A stretch of 54,264 nt of DNA from NCBI GenBank assembly GCA_013813765.1, contig JACCRC010000227.1, positions 1 through 54,264 of the forward strand. The letters run 5' to 3'. Of this stretch, positions 8,912 through 17,101 are shown one piece after another (position 1 is the first letter of the stretch; the number at the start of each line of letters is the position of its first letter). The translations under genes and the position numbers were made by a program. Under the pieces are notes generated by a model. It was not told the DNA's origin, did no database searches, and worked only from the letters and a program-made list of their open reading frames with translations. The stretch is from Deltaproteobacteria bacterium. GTDB lineage: Bacteria > Myxococcota_A > Polyangia > Haliangiales > Haliangiaceae.

Positions 8912-9066
8912 CATGTGATCCTCGAGGCTCCACCTGAACGTCAGGTCGACCTGGTCGAACGCGAGCCGTTCCGCACCGGAGACCCACTGCCCGGCCAGTG
9001 GCGCACCGAGACCATCAGGACGACGGCCGTGCACAGGGGATGTCGGCCGTGTGGCGGTGACCACGT
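8912..9066. other. 155-bp convergent gap with small hairpins
   Basis: The gap between two converging genes holds ACCTGA-ACG-TCAGGT (8932-8946) and the palindrome CAGGTCGACCTG (8942-8953), which overlap. No T-run follows, so they are weak terminator candidates. A short open frame here has no recognisable protein features. I see no gene. Confidence 0.4.
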
Positions 9067-11199
9067 TCAGCGGATCGCCAGCGCCTTGATCAAAACACCG
9101 AGCTGCCGCGCATCGTCGTTGCATTTGCTTTGAGACAGCGGGCGCATCACTCGAGGACGCAGCTCGATGAACAGCGGCGCGCGCAGTATCTCCCGGTCCG
9201 GGAGCGCGATGCGGCGGGGTTTGTCGATGTCGTTTTGATCAGTGTCGAACCGCAGCGTGTCGACCACGACGTTGTTGACCAGGACCTCGACGTCATTGGA
9301 CGTCCGTGTTCCGCAGACGACCGATGCGACGTGGAGCTCCAGCTTCGGCTGGGCTGGAGGGTCACCGTCCAGCTGCAGCACGATGGTCCCGGCCTGGCCT
9401 TCCGTCCAGCGTCCCCCGGACTCGGCCCACGACCAGCCGGCCTCGAGATAGTTGTTGTTCGCGCCGTTCTCGAAGCTGAGCTGCTGCCCGACGGCCAGCT
9501 TCGGCGGAGCTTCGAGCGGAGTGGCGCCGGCAGATGCGATCAGCGCTTCGATCGCCTCCTTGTTGCGCGAGCAGACGCGGCCGAATGGAATGGTCGCGCA
9601 CGTCGCGCCAAGCGCCATGAACGAACGAACACGAGGCAAGGCATTCCACAGGAAGACGTACAGACCACCCGGCGCGGCGATGACGGGCCAAAGCGACGTA
9701 TCCTTCTCACAGTCGCGCGTGGGCCGAGCACTGTAAACGCCGTTGATGGGAAGCGCATTTCGCGACGCGAGATACTCCAGCTCCGTGTGCGCCATCTCGA
9801 TCCCGGCGGGGCCTCCCAGGACGCAGTCGTGGATCGGCATCACGTAAACGAACGAGTGCTTGTCGACGAACTCCTTCCACGCCTGAACGCCGTAGTAGGT
9901 GGGGCTTACCGCGCCGACCTCCTTACGCTTCCATGCGATGTGCGCCCACGCGTCGAACAGCTGCAGCACGACGAGCGCCGGGATGATCAGCTGCTTCCAT
10001 CCGACGCGAAACCGCGTGAGCGCGGACTGCAAGACGACGATGATGACCAGGTACATCGGTATCCAGATGAACCGACCGGGACAGCGGAACTGATAGGTGA
10101 TCCAGCGCAGGACGCTCGGGAACTTGTAGCGCAGGAGCGAGTAGCTCCCGACGTAGATGCGGGTCGAAAGCGCGAACAGGAACAGACCGAGGACCACAGC
10201 GAACAGGTACGGGTGCCGCCGGATCATGCCCCGCACGCTCGGGAGCTTCGGCAGGAACAATACGAGCAAGATGATCACGCCGACGCCGAGGTAAGCGAGC
10301 CCCTCATACTGTGCACCGGTGCCATCGAGCCACAGACGCTCGCCGAACACGCTGCTGAACCGGGGCAGGAAAAACGTCAGCACGTTCGCACTGGCGGCGT
10401 CGAACCCCCACATCTTGATCGCCGCGTCGTGGTCGAAGTAGCCGGCGAGCCACAAGGCGATCCCGATCGACGCGAACGCGAGCGGCAGCCACACTGCGAT
10501 CATTCGCCATTGCTTCGAGCGCAACAGCGAGGCGCCGAAGATCGCGAGTGACGCGACCGCGTGATACGGATTGATCAACGAGCAGAGCGCGAGATGTGCA
10601 ACCTGAACGATACGTAGCTTGCGCGGAGCGGGCGCACCATCCGGCGTGCGGAAGTACAGGAGCATGGACCATAGGAGCAGCCACTGCGCAGCGAGAGACG
10701 CGTGGTTGAAACGGAAGATCCACGATGGCAGCGCTACAAAGATCACCGCGGTGCAGATCGTCGCCGCCCATGTTCGCTGTCCGAGTTGACGTAGGAGCGC
10801 AACGCCGAATGCAGCCTGTAGCGCGTAGGTGAGCACATACCAGAGCCCGAGATACGCGCGCCCGGAGAAGCCGTCCCACGGAGGGATGACCGTACCAATC
10901 GCCTTGTTCAGCAGCGCCCAGATCGGAATGCTGTCAGTGAACGCGATGCTCTTCGTGAACGGCACGCTCATCGTGTGTGTCGTGAGGAGCGGCCAGTGCC
11001 ACGGCTCGTCGAGGAAGTAGCGGTAGCCAATCATGTACGCGCGGTGGTCCTGCGCGGGCATGTCCCAGTAGCTGCTGGTTCCGATCGGATAGCCGAGCCC
11101 GCCGATCACCAGCAGCATGATCAGGCCGATCACGGCGGCGACGGCGTATGCGTACCGCGCGCGTGCCTCGCTCTGCCACCAGGTAGCGATCGCCCTCAT
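9067..11199 (-). CDS. Polytopic membrane protein, tandem paralogue 2 (DUF6311-like)
   Basis: This 710-residue protein starts at ATG 11199 inside an ATGA overlap with the stop of the upstream gene, so the two are translationally coupled. A first helix (about 16-36) is followed by a long loop with YPIGTSSYWDMPAQDHRAYMIGY, then about ten helices. The C-terminal 170 residues look like a beta-sandwich with GWSWAESGGRWTEG. It is clearly homologous to its neighbour along the whole length (shared motifs: DHRAYM, GYRYFL, PW, SINPYHAV-like, [10 protein letters not shown]). The pattern resembles the uncharacterised family DUF6311 and GT-C enzymes generally; the family name is from memory. A sugar-transfer role is inferred from fold and context only. 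Confidence 0.75.
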   Translation of the reverse strand: MRAIATWWQSEARARYAYAVAAVIGLIMLLVIGGLGYPIGTSSYWDMPAQDHRAYMIGYRYFLDEPWHWPLLTTHTMSVPFTKSIAFTDSIPIWALLNKAIGTVIPPWDGFSGRAYLGLWYVLTYALQAAFGVALLRQLGQRTWAATICTAVIFVALPSWIFRFNHASLAAQWLLLWSMLLYFRTPDGAPAPRKLRIVQVAHLALCSLINPYHAVASLAIFGASLLRSKQWRMIAVWLPLAFASIGIALWLAGYFDHDAAIKMWGFDAASANVLTFFLPRFSSVFGERLWLDGTGAQYEGLAYLGVGVIILLVLFLPKLPSVRGMIRRHPYLFAVVLGLFLFALSTRIYVGSYSLLRYKFPSVLRWITYQFRCPGRFIWIPMYLVIIVVLQSALTRFRVGWKQLIIPALVVLQLFDAWAHIAWKRKEVGAVSPTYYGVQAWKEFVDKHSFVYVMPIHDCVLGGPAGIEMAHTELEYLASRNALPINGVYSARPTRDCEKDTSLWPVIAAPGGLYVFLWNALPRVRSFMALGATCATIPFGRVCSRNKEAIEALIASAGATPLEAPPKLAVGQQLSFENGANNNYLEAGWSWAESGGRWTEGQAGTIVLQLDGDPPAQPKLELHVASVVCGTRTSNDVEVLVNNVVVDTLRFDTDQNDIDKPRRIALPDREILRAPLFIELRPRVMRPLSQSKCNDDARQLGVLIKALAIR

Positions 11200-13334
11200 T
11201 CGAAGTTTAGCTCGCGCAGGTTCACGCCGATACCACGAGGATCGGCGTTGCAACCAACGTGGTCGAGGCGGCGGTGATCACGCGGCCAGAGCTCCAGGTA
11301 CGTGACCGGACCGGTAAGTAGAGCACGCGGGACCGCGAACGAATCACTTCGTGGGTTCTCGTCCGAGTAGCGGATCGTCCCGATCGCTGTGCCATTGATG
11401 CGCACTTCGAGATGCTGCGATTTGCGCCCACCACACATCACGGGAACCGTATGGAGCGAGAGGCGGGCGGCCTCTGGAATCTCGCCCGCGAGCGAGAACG
11501 CCAGTCGCGCGACCGGACCGTCAGTGAACCGACCCTGCTCTTCGGGCCATGACCAGCCGTAGTCGAAATACGCCGCAGGTGCCTCCGGGGTGATCTTCAA
11601 ACGTGTCCCGATACCGAGCGGGGTCGCTGTCGGCACGGGCGGCGTCGCACGAAGGATCTTGCGGCTCATCGCCGCGTCGATCGCAGCCTTGTCCAGGGAG
11701 CAGACGCGTCCGAACTCGAACTCGCCACACGATGCACCGAGCAGCTGAAACCGATATGCGTTCGCTTGATCGCGACGCAGGAACACGTAGAGCGCACGCG
11801 GCCGAGGTGTCGATTTCGCAAGCAAGACCTCGTCGAACTGGCAGTTGCGCGTCGGTCGAGCACTGTACACGCCGTTGATGGGAAGCGCGCGCTCGGAAAC
11901 GAGGTATTCGATATCGAGCGAGACGTAATCCATGTCCTTCGTGCCATCGAGGACGCAGTCGTAGGACGGATAGACGAACACTTCCTCGTGTGCGTGCACG
12001 AGCGTGCGCCAGCTCGCGAGCTCGATCCGCGGGTTGTCCTGCGCGCGGGTGTTGCTGCGAAGCATCGACCATCCGCCTGTGGCGTCGATCAGCTGGAGGA
12101 CTCCGAGCGCAGGGACGATGACGATCTTCCAGCCGGTGTTGAACCGCGCGAGCCCTTCCTTCGCGAGGAACACCATCGCGACGTACATGGGTACCCAAAC
12201 GAAGCGCCCGGGGCTGCGGAACTGATCGGCGAGCCAGCCGAGCTTCGAGGGTAGCGAGTACGCGACCAGCTCGAATCCGCCGATCCAGATGTGCGTCGAC
12301 AACGCGAATAGCCACGCTCCGAGCGCGATCGCGAACAGATAGCGATGGCGCTTGATCACCGGCCATACACTGCGCACGCGCGGGAGGGACAAGGCCAGCA
12401 ACACGAGTATTCCGAGTCCGGCGAAGGCCGCACCTTCGTATTGAAAACCGGTCGGGTCGACAGTGAGGCGATCCCCGAACAACGCGCTGTGGTACGGCAT
12501 CACGAACGACAGCACATTCGTGCTCGCGACCTCGAAGCCGAACATCTTCAGCGCGGCCTCCTTCGCGAAGTAGCTCGCGAACCACGCACCCGCGCCAATA
12601 ACTGCGAAGCCAGTGGGCAACCAGATCGCGAGCTGGCGACGGTTCCCCGCGCGGAACAGAGACGCGACGAAGAAGCCATACGACATCACCGCGTGGTACG
12701 GGTTCACGAGCGTCGCCACACCGAGCTGCACGAGCCCGTGCACGCGGAGGCCGCGCGGAGCGGCAGCCTTCGACGGCGTCCGCAGGTAGAGGTAGAGCGC
12801 CCACAGCGTCAGGAAGTGCGCCGACATCGACGCGTGGACGTAGCGATTCGTCCAGGCAGGAGCCGCGACGAACAGGAATGCGGTGCCGATCGTCGCCGCC
12901 CAGCTGCGGTGCCCGAGCGCGCGCAGATTCGCGACGGCGAGCAACGGCTGCAGGACGTAGAGCACCAGGTACCAGAGCCCGAGGTATGCGCGCTCCGTGA
13001 AGTCGCCCCACGGCGGGATCAGCGTCGCGATCGCCTTGTTCACGAACGCCCACGCGGGTATCGCGTCGCTGAACGCGATGCTCTTCTCGAACGGCACGTT
13101 CATCGTGTGAACGACGAACACCGGCCACTGCCATGGCTCCTCGAGGAAGTACCGGTACCCCATCATGTAGGCGCGGTGATCGGTGAGCGGGAGATCCCAG
13201 TACGCGCTCGTGCCCAGCGGATGGCCGATGCCGAACACGAGCAGATAGACCGTGACGCCGATCGCGCCCGCCACCAGGTACGCGTTCCTCGATCGAGCGG
13301 GGCGCTCGAGCGCTCCTCTGATCTGGCCGAGCAC
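11196..13334 (-). CDS. Polytopic membrane protein, tandem paralogue 1 (DUF6311-like)
   Basis: This 712-residue protein starts at GTG 13334, with TAGGTT 8 nt upstream and no Shine-Dalgarno sequence. It has one helix at about 20-40, then an acidic/His loop [20 protein letters not shown], about ten further helices to about residue 430, then an extracytoplasmic region containing [10 protein letters not shown]. The C-terminal domain has [14 protein letters not shown] and a final segment with spaced Cys. It is first in a two-gene operon with its paralogue (ATGA overlap at 11199-11196). The D-x-x-x-x-D-H arrangement in the first loop would suit the catalytic acidic residue of a GT-C enzyme. No experimental family role is known to me. 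Confidence 0.75.
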   Translation of the reverse strand: MLGQIRGALERPARSRNAYLVAGAIGVTVYLLVFGIGHPLGTSAYWDLPLTDHRAYMMGYRYFLEEPWQWPVFVVHTMNVPFEKSIAFSDAIPAWAFVNKAIATLIPPWGDFTERAYLGLWYLVLYVLQPLLAVANLRALGHRSWAATIGTAFLFVAAPAWTNRYVHASMSAHFLTLWALYLYLRTPSKAAAPRGLRVHGLVQLGVATLVNPYHAVMSYGFFVASLFRAGNRRQLAIWLPTGFAVIGAGAWFASYFAKEAALKMFGFEVASTNVLSFVMPYHSALFGDRLTVDPTGFQYEGAAFAGLGILVLLALSLPRVRSVWPVIKRHRYLFAIALGAWLFALSTHIWIGGFELVAYSLPSKLGWLADQFRSPGRFVWVPMYVAMVFLAKEGLARFNTGWKIVIVPALGVLQLIDATGGWSMLRSNTRAQDNPRIELASWRTLVHAHEEVFVYPSYDCVLDGTKDMDYVSLDIEYLVSERALPINGVYSARPTRNCQFDEVLLAKSTPRPRALYVFLRRDQANAYRFQLLGASCGEFEFGRVCSLDKAAIDAAMSRKILRATPPVPTATPLGIGTRLKITPEAPAAYFDYGWSWPEEQGRFTDGPVARLAFSLAGEIPEAARLSLHTVPVMCGGRKSQHLEVRINGTAIGTIRYSDENPRSDSFAVPRALLTGPVTYLELWPRDHRRLDHVGCNADPRGIGVNLRELNFE

Positions 13335-13342
13335 CGCGGCGG

Positions 13343-13348
13343 CAACCT
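13343..13348 (-). promoter_or_regulatory. -10 hexamer TAGGTT before a leaderless GTG
   Basis: Read leftward, TAGGTT is followed by 8 nt and then GTG 13334. The same 70-bp divergent gap also holds TTGCGC-18-TACAGT (13365-13370, 13389-13394) reading rightward toward gmd, with ATG 10 nt after the -10. Confidence 0.45.
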
Positions 13349-13404
13349 ACCAGAGGCCTTGCCATTGCGCTACCGACCGCGTTCCCCCTACAGTCCGCCG
13401 CTCG

Positions 13405-14409
13405 ATGGCGAAGAAAGCACTGATCACCGGCGTGACCGGTCAAGATGGTTCGTATCTCGCCGAGCTTCTGCTCGAGAAGGGATACGAGGTGCACGGCGTG
13501 GTGCGGCGATCGAGCTCGATCAATCGCATGCGCATCGATCACCTGCGCGACAAGCAGGACCTCCACCTGCACTACGGTGATCTGACCGACGCGTCATCGA
13601 TCAATCGCATCCTGCGCGCGACGACGCCCGACGAGATCTACAACCTCGGCGCGCAGAGCCACGTGAAGGTGAGCTTCGAGGTTCCGGAGTACACGGCGGA
13701 GACCGCGGGCCTCGGCACGCTGCGCATCCTCGAGGCGATCCGCGAGATCGGCGTGACGCCGCGCTTCTACCAGGCCGGCTCGTCGGAGCTGTACGGCAAG
13801 GTCGTCGAGACGCCGCAGACCGAGAGCACGCCGTTCTATCCGCGTTCGCCGTATGCGGCCGCGAAGCTCTACGCGCACTGGATCGCGGTGAACTACCGCG
13901 AGGCGTACGGCATGTTCATCTGCAACGGCATCCTGTTCAACCACGAGTCACCGCGCCGCGGCGAGAGCTTCGTGTCGCGCAAGATCACCCGCGCAGTCGC
14001 AGCGATCAAGCTCGGCATGCAGAAGCAGCTCGCCCTCGGCAACCTCGATGCAAAGCGGGACTGGGGCTACGCGAAGGACTACGTGTTTGCGATGTGGAAG
14101 ATGCTCCAGGCCGACAAGCCGGATGACTACGTCGTTGCCACCGGCGAGACGCACACCGTCCGCGAGTTCTGCGAGGTCGCGTTCGGTCACGTCGGCCTGA
14201 ACTGGCAGGACTACGTGGTCGTCGATCCGAAGTTCTTCCGCCCGACCGAAGTGGATCTGTTGCTCGGTGATGCGAGCAAGGCGAAGCGCCTCCTGGGCTG
14301 GGAACCGACGACGAAGTATCACGAGCTCGTGAAGCTGATGGTCGATGCGGACCTCGCGCTCCTCAAGAGCGGCAAGGGCGGCGTCGTCGATCCAGCGACG
14401 CATCCGTAG
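13405..14409 (+). CDS. gmd: GDP-mannose 4,6-dehydratase
   Basis: The 334-residue protein converts GDP-D-mannose to GDP-4-keto-6-deoxy-D-mannose in the cytosol, the branch point to GDP-fucose, GDP-rhamnose, GDP-perosamine and related sugars. The Rossmann motif [11 protein letters not shown] is at residues 8-18. The catalytic SSELYG is near 130, and YAAAK (Tyr/Lys of the extended SDR) near 153. The GMD hallmark [16 protein letters not shown] is near 181, followed by [10 protein letters not shown]. The length matches the short bacterial form. The start is ATG 13405; a longer reading upstream would run into the divergent promoter. A second, more diverged GMD-like protein (26644-27534) could act on the product. 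No GDP-fucose synthase or perosamine synthase is obvious here. Confidence 0.96.
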   Translation: MAKKALITGVTGQDGSYLAELLLEKGYEVHGVVRRSSSINRMRIDHLRDKQDLHLHYGDLTDASSINRILRATTPDEIYNLGAQSHVKVSFEVPEYTAETAGLGTLRILEAIREIGVTPRFYQAGSSELYGKVVETPQTESTPFYPRSPYAAAKLYAHWIAVNYREAYGMFICNGILFNHESPRRGESFVSRKITRAVAAIKLGMQKQLALGNLDAKRDWGYAKDYVFAMWKMLQADKPDDYVVATGETHTVREFCEVAFGHVGLNWQDYVVVDPKFFRPTEVDLLLGDASKAKRLLGWEPTTKYHELVKLMVDADLALLKSGKGGVVDPATHP

Positions 14410-14460
14410 GCGGTTGCCACGCGGTGTGAACGGTGTCGCACTGTCGAGCGGATTTCATCG

Positions 14461-14480
14461 ACACGAGGAATCACTCGTGT
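14461..14480. promoter_or_regulatory. Perfect inverted repeat ACACGAG-6-CTCGTGT, candidate operator
   Basis: Arms 14461-14467 and 14474-14480 are perfectly complementary around GAATCA. The right arm shares its last T with the candidate -10 TATGCT (14480-14485), 12 nt before ATG 14498. This position suits repressor binding or a 5' hairpin. No regulator is identified. Confidence 0.5.
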
Positions 14481-14497
14481 ATGCTGCGCTCGCGGCG

Positions 14498-16225
14498 ATG
14501 AATAAAATACTAGTCTTTACTGCAACTTACAATGAAGCGGACAACGTCACGACGCTCGTCCAGGAGGTGCTCTCGATCCTCCCCAACGCGGACATGCTGG
14601 TCGTTGATGACAACTCGCCCGATGGCACGGGACGCATCCTCGAACAGATCCGCGCGAGCGAGCCGCGGCTCCACGTGGTGCACCGCCCCGGCAAGAACGG
14701 TGTCGGTACTGCGCACAAGATCGCGATCAAGTACGCGCTGGCCGAGGGCTACGACGCGCTGATCACGATGGACGCGGACTTCTCGCACGATCCGAAGTAC
14801 CTGCCCACGATGCTCGAGAACCTCGAGCACGCCGAGTTCGTGATCGGCTCGCGCTATGCGCCGGGCGGCACCTGCGAGTATCCGCCGTCGCGTGTGCTCC
14901 TGAGCCGCACGGCGAACACGCTGACGCGCGCGTTGCTCGGCATTCCGCTCGCCGAGACAACCACCTCGTATCGCGGCTTTCGCCGCTCGCTGCTCGAGCA
15001 GATGAACGTCGATGCGATCGAGGCGGACGGGTACTCGTACTTCGTCGAGTCGATCTATCAGGTCAGCCGCAAGACGCGCACGAAGGGCATCGGCGAGCCG
15101 AAGATGCGCGAGTTCCCGATCCGCTTCGTGGATCGCCGCGCGGGCACGACGAAGATCTCGAAGAAGGAGATCTGGCGCGGCTTCACCACGCTCGCGCGCC
15201 TCGCGATCACGCGCGCCGCCGACAAGATCGGCATTCGCCCAGCGCCGGTCGGCGTCGACAAGCCGCTCGACATCCATCCGTGCCGTGTGTGCGGCGGCGA
15301 GTACCACGTCGAGCGGTTCCCGCCGACGAACGAGGGGCATGTCGCTGCGACCTACAACTGCACGAGCACAGGGCACGAGTCGCACGGCCGGATCGTGCAG
15401 TGCCTGGGCTGTGGTCTGGTCTACACGAACCCGCAGCTGCCACAGGACGCGATGATGGCGCTGTACGCCGAGGTCCAGGACAAGACCTACCTCGAGAACA
15501 TCGACGCCCGCGTCCAGACGTTCGCGTACAACCTCGACGCCATCAAGGAGTACCTGCCGCCGTCGGGCCGCATGCTCGACCTCGGCTCGTACTGCGGGGT
15601 GTTCCTCGGCATTGCGAAGGATCGCGGTTATGACGTGCAGGGCATCGAGCCGTCGAAGTGGGCGGCCGACTACGCGAAGGACCACGGCATCCCGACGATC
15701 AACGGCGGCATCGCGGATCTCCCGAAGGAGAGCGAGCCATTCGATGTGGTGACCTCGTGGGACGTGCTCGAGCACCTCTCCGATCCGATGGCGGATCTGA
15801 AGGCGATCAACGATCGCATGCGCATGGGCGGAACGTTCGCGTTCTCCACGCTCGATTTCGGCAACTGGTTGCCCCGTCTCCTCGGCGAGCGCTGGCCGTG
15901 GATGATGGACATGCACATCTACTACTTCGACCAGAAGGTCATGAAGCGCATGCTCGAGAACGCGGGCTTCCGCCTCGTGCACAACCGCGCGTACTGCCAC
16001 ATCATCACGCTCGAGTACTTCCTCCGGAAGCTCGACGCGCTGAAGGTCCCGGGCGCCGATCAGCTGCGCAAGGTCGTCAAGGCCACGCCGCTCAGCAAGA
16101 TCTTCGTGCCGTTCCAGTTCGGCGACATCCAGCTCTACGTCTGCGAGAAGGTCCGCGAGCTCAGCGCCGCTCCGCCGGTGGAGTCGGACCTCGACGTAGC
16201 GCGCCGGCTGCGCACCGCGCGCTAG
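14498..16225 (+). CDS. Fusion: DPM1-like GT2 (polyprenyl-P-mannose synthase type) + zinc-ribbon methyltransferase
   Basis: This 575-residue protein joins two enzymes. Residues 1-245 are a DPM1-type GT2, with TATYNEADN at the N-terminus, VVDDNSPDGTG near 35, ITMDADFSHDP near 88, GSRYAPGG near 117 and the acceptor-loop region TTTSYRGFRR near 150. Such enzymes move a sugar from GDP-mannose or a relative onto polyprenyl phosphate. Residues 260-325 carry zinc-ribbon CxxC pairs (CRVC, CLGC). Residues 340-560 are a class I methyltransferase with MLDLGSYCGVFLG near 357 and TSWDVLEHLSDP near 420. The C-half resembles the stand-alone methyltransferase at 6755-7633. I chose ATG 14498 because GT2 homology starts there. 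A longer frame from 14345 overlaps gmd and adds no domain. The first dozen codons are strikingly AT-rich (see findings). Confidence 0.88.
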   Translation: MNKILVFTATYNEADNVTTLVQEVLSILPNADMLVVDDNSPDGTGRILEQIRASEPRLHVVHRPGKNGVGTAHKIAIKYALAEGYDALITMDADFSHDPKYLPTMLENLEHAEFVIGSRYAPGGTCEYPPSRVLLSRTANTLTRALLGIPLAETTTSYRGFRRSLLEQMNVDAIEADGYSYFVESIYQVSRKTRTKGIGEPKMREFPIRFVDRRAGTTKISKKEIWRGFTTLARLAITRAADKIGIRPAPVGVDKPLDIHPCRVCGGEYHVERFPPTNEGHVAATYNCTSTGHESHGRIVQCLGCGLVYTNPQLPQDAMMALYAEVQDKTYLENIDARVQTFAYNLDAIKEYLPPSGRMLDLGSYCGVFLGIAKDRGYDVQGIEPSKWAADYAKDHGIPTINGGIADLPKESEPFDVVTSWDVLEHLSDPMADLKAINDRMRMGGTFAFSTLDFGNWLPRLLGERWPWMMDMHIYYFDQKVMKRMLENAGFRLVHNRAYCHIITLEYFLRKLDALKVPGADQLRKVVKATPLSKIFVPFQFGDIQLYVCEKVRELSAAPPVESDLDVARRLRTAR

Positions 16226-16254
16226 CTCAACGCGCGTAGCCGCGCATGAGGCGG

Positions 16255-16280
16255 TGATATCACTATTGACACCGATATCA
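16255..16280. promoter_or_regulatory. Twin GATATCA operator-like sites around the hicA -35
   Basis: TGATATCA (16255-16262) and GATATCA (16274-16280) have their GATATC cores 18 bp apart and flank or overlap the -35 TTGACA. HicB antitoxins with an RHH domain commonly repress their own operon at such sites, so these are the likely autoregulatory operators (inference). Confidence 0.55.
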
Positions 16281-16293
16281 TCATTGCTACTAT
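16266..16293 (+). promoter_or_regulatory. hicAB promoter TTGACA-16-TACTAT
   Basis: A consensus -35 (16266-16271) and a good -10 (16288-16293) are 16 bp apart. The predicted transcript start falls at GTG 16300, the first codon of hicA, so the message is probably leaderless. It is the best sigma-70-like promoter in the window. Confidence 0.75.
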
Positions 16294-16299
16294 CCGGAT

Positions 16300-16617
16300 G
16301 TGGCGAGCGTCGCTGACGTCGAGAAGGATATGGCGGCGGGGAACGAGATCCGGTTCGCTGATCTCTACAAGGTCTGCGAGCACCACTTCGGCGCTCCGAG
16401 AAACTCGGGGTCGAGCCACTGGCTCTTCAGGGCTCCGTGGCCGGGCGATCCCCGCATCAACATCCAGAACGATCGTGGTCGCGCGAAGGCGTACCAGGTG
16501 CGTCAAGTGCTCGCCGCGATCGTGAAGCTCCGCGACATCCAGGCCGCAGCGGCAAAGGCGACCGGGGACGCTGCGAAGCAGCCCCTCAAGACCAAGAAGC
16601 CGTCGAAGAAGAAGTGA
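16300..16617 (+). CDS. hicA: HicA-type mRNA interferase toxin
   Basis: The 105-residue protein fits the HicA toxin family, small dsRNA-binding-fold ribonucleases that cut mRNA and stop growth. The active His lies in SGSSHWLF (residues about 36-43), followed by PWPGDPRINIQ and the terminal helix AYQVRQVLAAI. RFADLYKVCEHHFG before it matches the long HicA subfamily. The C-terminus is a Lys-rich tail (TKKPSKKK). The start is GTG 16300, directly at the expected transcript start. The antitoxin gene follows 71 bp downstream, the usual toxin-first order of hicAB. The module sits between two glycan genes and is probably a mobile or stabilising addition. Confidence 0.85.
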   Translation: MASVADVEKDMAAGNEIRFADLYKVCEHHFGAPRNSGSSHWLFRAPWPGDPRINIQNDRGRAKAYQVRQVLAAIVKLRDIQAAAAKATGDAAKQPLKTKKPSKKK

Positions 16618-16683
16618 CTCTCCGATCGAACCAAACAACCACCGACGAACAAACCAAGAAACCAACCATCTCCAACCGGAGAG
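16618..16683 (+). promoter_or_regulatory. hicA-hicB spacer: CTCTCCG/CGGAGAG stem enclosing a G-poor loop, covering the hicB RBS
   Basis: CTCTCCG (16618-16624), immediately after the hicA stop, pairs perfectly with CGGAGAG (16677-16683). The latter contains the hicB Shine-Dalgarno sequence, 5 nt before ATG 16689. The 52-nt loop is A/C-rich and nearly free of G, so it should stay unpaired. Closing the stem would hide the ribosome site, which suggests translational control of the antitoxin. Confidence 0.5.
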
Positions 16684-16688
16684 CCGTC

Positions 16689-17039
16689 ATGGCAAAGATC
16701 GCTTCATCTCTTCCGTACAACCCCGAGAAGTACACCTACCGTGTGCGCTGGTCCGAGGAGGATCAGGAACACGTCGGACTCGTGGCGGAGTTCCCGTCTC
16801 TGAGCTGGCTCGCGAAGTCTCAGGGCGAGGCGCTCGACGGAATCACGAAGCTCGTCGGTGAGGTCCTCGAGGACATGGTCGCGTCGAAGGAGACGCCGCC
16901 GGCGCCGCTGTCGCTGCAGGACTTCAGCGGGAAGATCCTCGTGCGCGTCCCACCCGAGCAGCACCGCGAGCTCGCGATGGAAGCTGCTGAGCAGGGCGTC
17001 TCGATGAATCGACTGATCAGCAAGAAGCTCGGCGGCTAG
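16689..17039 (+). CDS. hicB: HicB-type antitoxin with C-terminal ribbon-helix-helix
   Basis: This is a 116-residue protein. Residues 10-60 form the partial RNase-H-like HicB fold (YRVRWSEEDQEHVGLVAEFP, SLSWLAKSQGEALDGI), which binds and blocks HicA. Residues 80-116 (GKILVRVPPEQHRELAMEA, then SMNRLISKKL) are a ribbon-helix-helix DNA-binding domain, so it should repress the promoter at 16266-16293. The start ATG 16689 has a GGAGAG ribosome site 5 nt upstream. A longer in-frame reading that overlaps hicA is rejected. The pair hicA-hicB is complete and looks functional. Confidence 0.85.
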   Translation: MAKIASSLPYNPEKYTYRVRWSEEDQEHVGLVAEFPSLSWLAKSQGEALDGITKLVGEVLEDMVASKETPPAPLSLQDFSGKILVRVPPEQHRELAMEAAEQGVSMNRLISKKLGG

Positions 17040-17067
17040 CTAATGGGCCGCGGATTGCCTTCGCTTA

Positions 17068-17097
17068 TGCGGAACAGGCCCACAGAAAGGTTCCGCA
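17068..17097. terminator. Stem-loop TGCGGAAC/GTTCCGCA between convergent genes
   Basis: A perfect 8-bp stem (17068-17075 with 17090-17097) and a 14-nt loop lie between the hicB stop and the opposing gene's stop. No T-tract follows on either strand, so it may be a weak bidirectional terminator or an RNA-stabilising hairpin. Confidence 0.4.
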
Positions 17098-17101
17098 GCT
17101 A

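Noticed and set aside
8942-8953. Palindrome CAGGTCGACCTG as a regulator site
   Set aside because: It lies between two convergent stops where no promoter is expected, and short GC palindromes are common here; kept only as part of a weak hairpin region.
14345-14497. Longer start for the GT2-methyltransferase fusion
   Set aside because: It would overlap gmd by 65 bp and add basic residues before a GT2 domain that begins properly at ATG 14498.
16437-16688. Extended hicB reading that overlaps hicA
   Set aside because: HicB homology and a clear ribosome site begin at ATG 16689; the extra part is a hicA shadow frame.
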